Assembly (NCBI GenBank): GCA_023388635.1 | Contig: JAEWFW010000045.1 | Location: forward strand, 1 to 40,786 | Length of the DNA: 40,786 bases | Origin: Bacillota bacterium | GTDB lineage: Bacteria > Bacillota > Bacilli > Desulfuribacillales > Desulfuribacillaceae | Reading direction: 5' to 3' | Part shown: positions 40,679 to 40,786 of the stretch, in pieces | Numbering within the stretch: position 1 is the stretch's first letter | How the letters are laid out: the number at the start of each line of letters is the position of its first letter | The notes under the pieces: model-generated | What the model saw: the letters and a program-made list of their open reading frames with translations, nothing else | The model's database searches: none | What the model was told of the DNA's origin: nothing | Program-made: the position numbers and the translations under genes

Positions 40679-40786
40679 ATTAGACAACTTTTTTGTGGGC
40701 TGTTTCTCTAAACTTTACCGGTGTTTCATATCCAAGGGAAGAATGAATTCGTATCCGATTATACCAATTTACATAATCGGATAGTT
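40662..40786 (-). mobile_element. IS3-family insertion sequence (one end, continues off window)
   Basis: The terminal inverted repeat appears to begin TGGACTGTCAACAGTAAATT at 40662. A transposase C-terminus follows on the minus strand. The junction lies inside the tyrosine codon of the recombinase. The other end and the target-site duplication are outside the window. Confidence 0.85.
40680..40786 (-). CDS. IS3-family transposase OrfB, C-terminal end (partial)
   Basis: The last 34 residues are visible: YVNWYNRIRIHSSLGYETPV, then KFRETAHKKVV and a TAA stop. The WYN-xxR-x-HSSLGY-x-TP motif is the hallmark end of the rve/DDE integrase domain in IS3-group OrfB proteins. The 5' part is off the right edge, so intactness cannot be judged. 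Confidence 0.9.
   Translation of the reverse strand, partial: LSDYVNWYNRIRIHSSLGYETPVKFRETAHKKVV

Overview
The window comes from an endospore-forming Firmicute, most likely class Bacilli in the Alicyclobacillaceae/Paenibacillaceae neighbourhood. That assignment is inferred from gene content and order, not from a marker-gene search. The yqzK-xerD-deoB-punA-pdp / dacF-spoIIAA-spoIIAB-sigF / spoVAA-AE / lysA order is a Bacillus-type sporulation backbone. S-layer homology domains, a collagen-like protein with an NTTRR-F1-type head and a YheC/YheD ATP-grasp protein fit the same picture. Base composition is moderate. Strong AGGAGG-type ribosome sites and several likely TTG starts (positions 576, 12548, 19490, 23547, 32771, 36483) are seen. 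Almost everything reads from the minus strand.

Region 1 (1-7500) is surface or spore glycan. It holds a collagen-like protein that runs off the left edge, then a minus-strand group: DegT-type aminotransferase, UDP-HexNAc 6-dehydrogenase, TPR-tailed GT2 glycosyltransferase, and a dehydrogenase/acetyltransferase fusion. Together these supply all four activities for UDP-2,3-diacetamido-2,3-dideoxy-glucuronic acid in three proteins. A YheC/YheD gene with a sigma-K-like promoter diverges from it.

Region 2 (7600-11570) is the riboflavin operon ribD-ribE-ribBA-ribH. It has a clear sigma-A promoter, a complete FMN riboswitch and a terminator just ahead of ribD.

Region 3 (11667-20953) is the least explained part. 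It contains a tight operon of a GlpA-like flavoprotein, a pyridine-nucleotide-disulphide oxidoreductase fused to DUF1667, a FecCD-type permease, its ATPase, a lipoprotein solute-binding protein, and a bacterial protein resembling the archaeal tRNA-modifying enzyme TiaS. Two surface proteins lie immediately upstream: one Ig-like with a C-terminal membrane anchor, and one with a Gly/Ser-rich spacer, an Ig-like domain and three SLH modules.

Region 4 (21168-32070) is sporulation. lysA has its own sigma-A promoter. A strong sigma-G promoter drives spoVAA-AB-AC-AD-AE, followed almost without gaps by three 2-hydroxyacyl-CoA-dehydratase-activase-like genes. Upstream are sigF-spoIIAB-spoIIAA with a near-consensus sigma-H promoter, and dacF with a sigma-F/G-like promoter. 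A terminator-like hairpin covers the spoVAA ribosome site, and the sigma-G start would fall inside its 5' arm.

Region 5 (32109-38977) has a GAF histidine kinase and LuxR-type regulator pair, an IS200/IS605-like non-coding remnant, the nucleoside-salvage genes pdp-punA-deoB, a XerD homologue lacking two canonical catalytic basic residues, and yqzK.

Region 6 (39186-40786) has a small membrane protein, a possible TnpB tail fragment, and a second tyrosine recombinase with a good catalytic set. An IS3-family element splits that gene at the codon for its nucleophilic tyrosine.
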